Program-made: the position numbers and the translations under genes
Notes under the pieces: model-generated
Told to the model about the DNA's origin: nothing
Seen by the model: the letters and a program-made list of their open reading frames with translations, nothing else
Databases searched by the model: none
Part shown: piece after piece, positions 62,582 through 64,000 of the stretch
Position numbering within the stretch: position 1 is the stretch's first letter
How the letters are laid out: each line of letters starts with the position of its first letter
Source: VRUE01 sp963774405
Lineage (GTDB): Bacteria; Actinomycetota; Thermoleophilia; Solirubrobacterales; 70-9
Reading direction: 5' to 3'
Assembly (NCBI GenBank): GCA_963774405.1
Contig: CAVZEV010000005.1
Coordinates: 558,001 to 622,000 of the forward strand
Length of the DNA stretch: 64,000 bases

Positions 62582-62668
62582 GCCTTCATGGCGACGCTGA
62601 TCGTCGCCGAGATCGGCGGCAGGCTGGTCCTGGTCGCCGGCTTCCTCGCCCAGATCTTTGACCCGTAG
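62582..62668 (+). pseudogene. remnant copy of the 3' end of the four-helix membrane protein gene
   Basis: The DNA encodes AFMATLIVAEIGGRLVLVAG then FLAQIFDP and stops. This matches the end of the gene at 60484-60909 (AFMATLIVAEIGGWLVLIAG) at nearly every position, with the same codons. The rest of the gene is absent, so it is a truncated duplicate. Confidence 0.7.
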
Positions 62669-62696
62669 GCCCCACGGCTCATCCGTGGGGCCTACG
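62664..62696. terminator. hairpin terminator
   Basis: Perfect 14-bp arms CGTAGGCCCCACGG/CCGTGGGGCCTACG surround CTCAT. It separates the plus-strand sipW region from the minus-strand pair and can serve both. Confidence 0.75.
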
Positions 62697-62699
62697 GGG

Positions 62700-62963
62700 T
62701 CAGGGCCTGACTTCGACCAGGTCAGTGCCATCGTCGGCGCCTAACACACCGACCCGCACGTGCTCGTGGCCGAGCTGCGCCTTGTCACGCTCAAAGGTGG
62801 CACGCGCGGCAAGCCAGACCTCGCCGGTGATCGGCTTCCAGAAATCGCCATCGGGGCAGTCGACGTACACCCGGACCTGGATATCGGTCAGGCTTCGGAT
62901 GCTGACTCCCTTCGCGTTGCCGAGGTCGAGCAGCACCGTCTGTCCGTCCTTGAGCTTGGTCAT
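62700..62963 (-). CDS. small protein of unknown function, second gene of a two-gene unit
   Basis: The 87-residue protein starts MTKLKDGQTVLLDLGNAKGV and includes QVRVYVDCPDGDFWKPITG, ATFERDKAQLGHEHVRVGVL and ends TDLVEVRP. It is beta-rich, with no signal peptide. It begins 7 nt after the larger upstream gene and so is almost certainly co-translated with it. I recognise no family; it might bind the larger protein. Confidence 0.65.
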   Translation of the reverse strand: MTKLKDGQTVLLDLGNAKGVSIRSLTDIQVRVYVDCPDGDFWKPITGEVWLAARATFERDKAQLGHEHVRVGVLGADDGTDLVEVRP

Positions 62964-62970
62964 GGCCTTG

Positions 62971-64000
62971 TCAGGATGCCGATGCCCAGGGAAGGGTCGG
63001 ATCCGGGCTGGGGCAGAGGGGCAGGACATCGCAGAGGAAGCCGATGATCTGCGGATCGGCGTTGGCGATCGTGCCGCTGCTGATCTGTCCAGCTGAGAAG
63101 TCCGAGCTGCTCGATTGGTTGTAGTGCCCGTTGATCGCGAATGGACCCCAACCGATCGAGCCCTTGGTTTCCAGCGCTGTTTCCACTGTCTTTTCTTCTT
63201 TTTGGGAGAACTGGGCGCTGATCTGGACGTTGCGAGCGACCAGGATGCCAGTGGGCAACATCGGCATCAGGCCTTCGCTTTTCTCGCCGGGGATGAAGCT
63301 GCCCGTGGAGATTTGCTGACCATACAGCGGCATCCCTGTGCCAAAGCGCCAGGAGTGGGCTCGGAACACGAGCGGATCGAGCCAAGAGCGCATGATCGAG
63401 GCGCGCATGATCTCCATCGAGATCGATATTCCCGAGGTGGTCGACGAGCTTTCCCCTTCGTCCTTTTTGTAGTTGGCCGAGGCAGATGCGTGCCACAGAC
63501 CCCATCCGGCTCCGCCACCCCCACCGGCTTCCACGGTCGAGGACGTCGTCTGGTTCGTCAGGTCTGTTTCTGAGAAGGTGAAATGCGTCCACCCTTCGCT
63601 GCCCACCAGGCTCGGATATTCCGGATAGGTGCTGGTCACCTCGAACCCACCCCTGGACCCCGTTCGTTTGGCGGAGCCGTAGGCTGCTTCGAGCTGGCTC
63701 CACCATGTGTCGACGTTGCGCTGCTGGAGACTGGCGATCGTGGCCATCGCCCCTTCGACTTCACCCTTGAAGCCGAATGTGCTCCAAGCCGAGAGGGCTC
63801 GGTTGTATGCCGAGGTCGTCGCGGGCGGCACCTGTCCGCCGCCCGAGTTCGCACAGTTGGTCTGCGCGAGCTGAAGCGCGGTCAGGGCGTCGAGGTATTC
63901 GCTTTCGTATTTGAGGAAGCGGCGGTATTTTTTGCTTTCTTCTTCTTCGTCCGTCATCACGACGGCCCTCGCCTTGGCGAGGAGTTCCAGTTGCTGCTTG
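62971..64000 (-). CDS. large unrecognised protein, N-terminus possibly beyond the window
   Basis: A GTG at 63960 gives 329 residues, but the frame stays open with coding-like sequence (KQQLELLAKARAV) to the right edge, so the real start may lie outside. Residues 1-110 are helical and Gln/Ala-rich. Then come Ser/Thr-rich strands (GWTHFTFSETDLTNQTTSST), a Gly run (EAGGGGGAGWGLWHASASAN) and a conserved-looking block ISISMEIMRASIMRSWLDPL then VFRAHSWRFGTG. Near the end is MPMLPTGILVARNVQISAQF. There is no signal peptide. Base use is less GC-rich than in neighbours, a hint of transfer. Confidence 0.7.
   Translation of the reverse strand, partial: KQQLELLAKARAVVMTDEEEESKKYRRFLKYESEYLDALTALQLAQTNCANSGGGQVPPATTSAYNRALSAWSTFGFKGEVEGAMATIASLQQRNVDTWWSQLEAAYGSAKRTGSRGGFEVTSTYPEYPSLVGSEGWTHFTFSETDLTNQTTSSTVEAGGGGGAGWGLWHASASANYKKDEGESSSTTSGISISMEIMRASIMRSWLDPLVFRAHSWRFGTGMPLYGQQISTGSFIPGEKSEGLMPMLPTGILVARNVQISAQFSQKEEKTVETALETKGSIGWGPFAINGHYNQSSSSDFSAGQISSGTIANADPQIIGFLCDVLPLCPSPDPTLPWASAS

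Overview
The window is GC-rich, densely coding bacterial chromosome. The order dnaK-grpE-dnaJ-hspR-clpB, an inositol-phosphate/phosphatidylinositol gene set, an F420-type LLM oxidoreductase, a DUF2236 oxygenase and many GTG/TTG starts point to an actinobacterium. The style of the secreted proteins and fused genes suggests the Thermoleophilia (Solirubrobacterales), but no rRNA or marker tree is available here, so that placement is an inference.

Layout. 1-7.5 kb: a partial membrane protein, then the minus-strand chaperone operon under a recognisable promoter. 7.6-17.3 kb: a secreted EEP-fold protein, cytochrome c and endonuclease III, an alpha/beta hydrolase, then PAP2 phosphatase, CDP-alcohol phosphotransferase and inositol-1-phosphate synthase (a plausible inositol-lipid route), a glycosyltransferase-like/PHP fusion and a uracil-DNA glycosylase. 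17.4-28.1 kb: an IS481 element inserted exactly at a CTAG stop site, an RNA methyltransferase, a phasin/H1-like protein, the argF-lgt-prmC-lysS operon, an ISL3 element sitting inside a long palindrome, and an SDR. 28.2-43.1 kb: tRNA-Val, tandem secreted paralogues, an FtsH-like protease with DUF2236 and FHA neighbours, the FAD oxidoreductase/DUF1365/Cfa lipid operon, cell-wall enzymes and tRNA-Asp. 43.1-49.3 kb: an accessory island next to tRNA-Asp with a recombinase-like remnant, three toxin-antitoxin-like pairs and a DUF6398/SEC-C cluster. 49.4-60.9 kb: crotonase, LAL-type regulator, cobQ and cobB, and a TetR/MFS efflux pair with paired operators. 61-64 kb: a TasA/camelysin-like protein with a SipW-type signal peptidase, gene remnants, and an unrecognised two-gene locus running off the right edge.

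Two patterns cut across the window. First, long palindromic elements recur. Two of them form a 47-nt family and two others a 46-nt family, and in each family one copy lies in-frame inside a protein gene and one between genes, in the manner of Rickettsia palindromic elements. Second, twelve conserved genes carry thirteen single-step frameshifts, mostly in short C/G runs. This looks like assembly error rather than pseudogene formation, so those genes are annotated across the shift as single loci.
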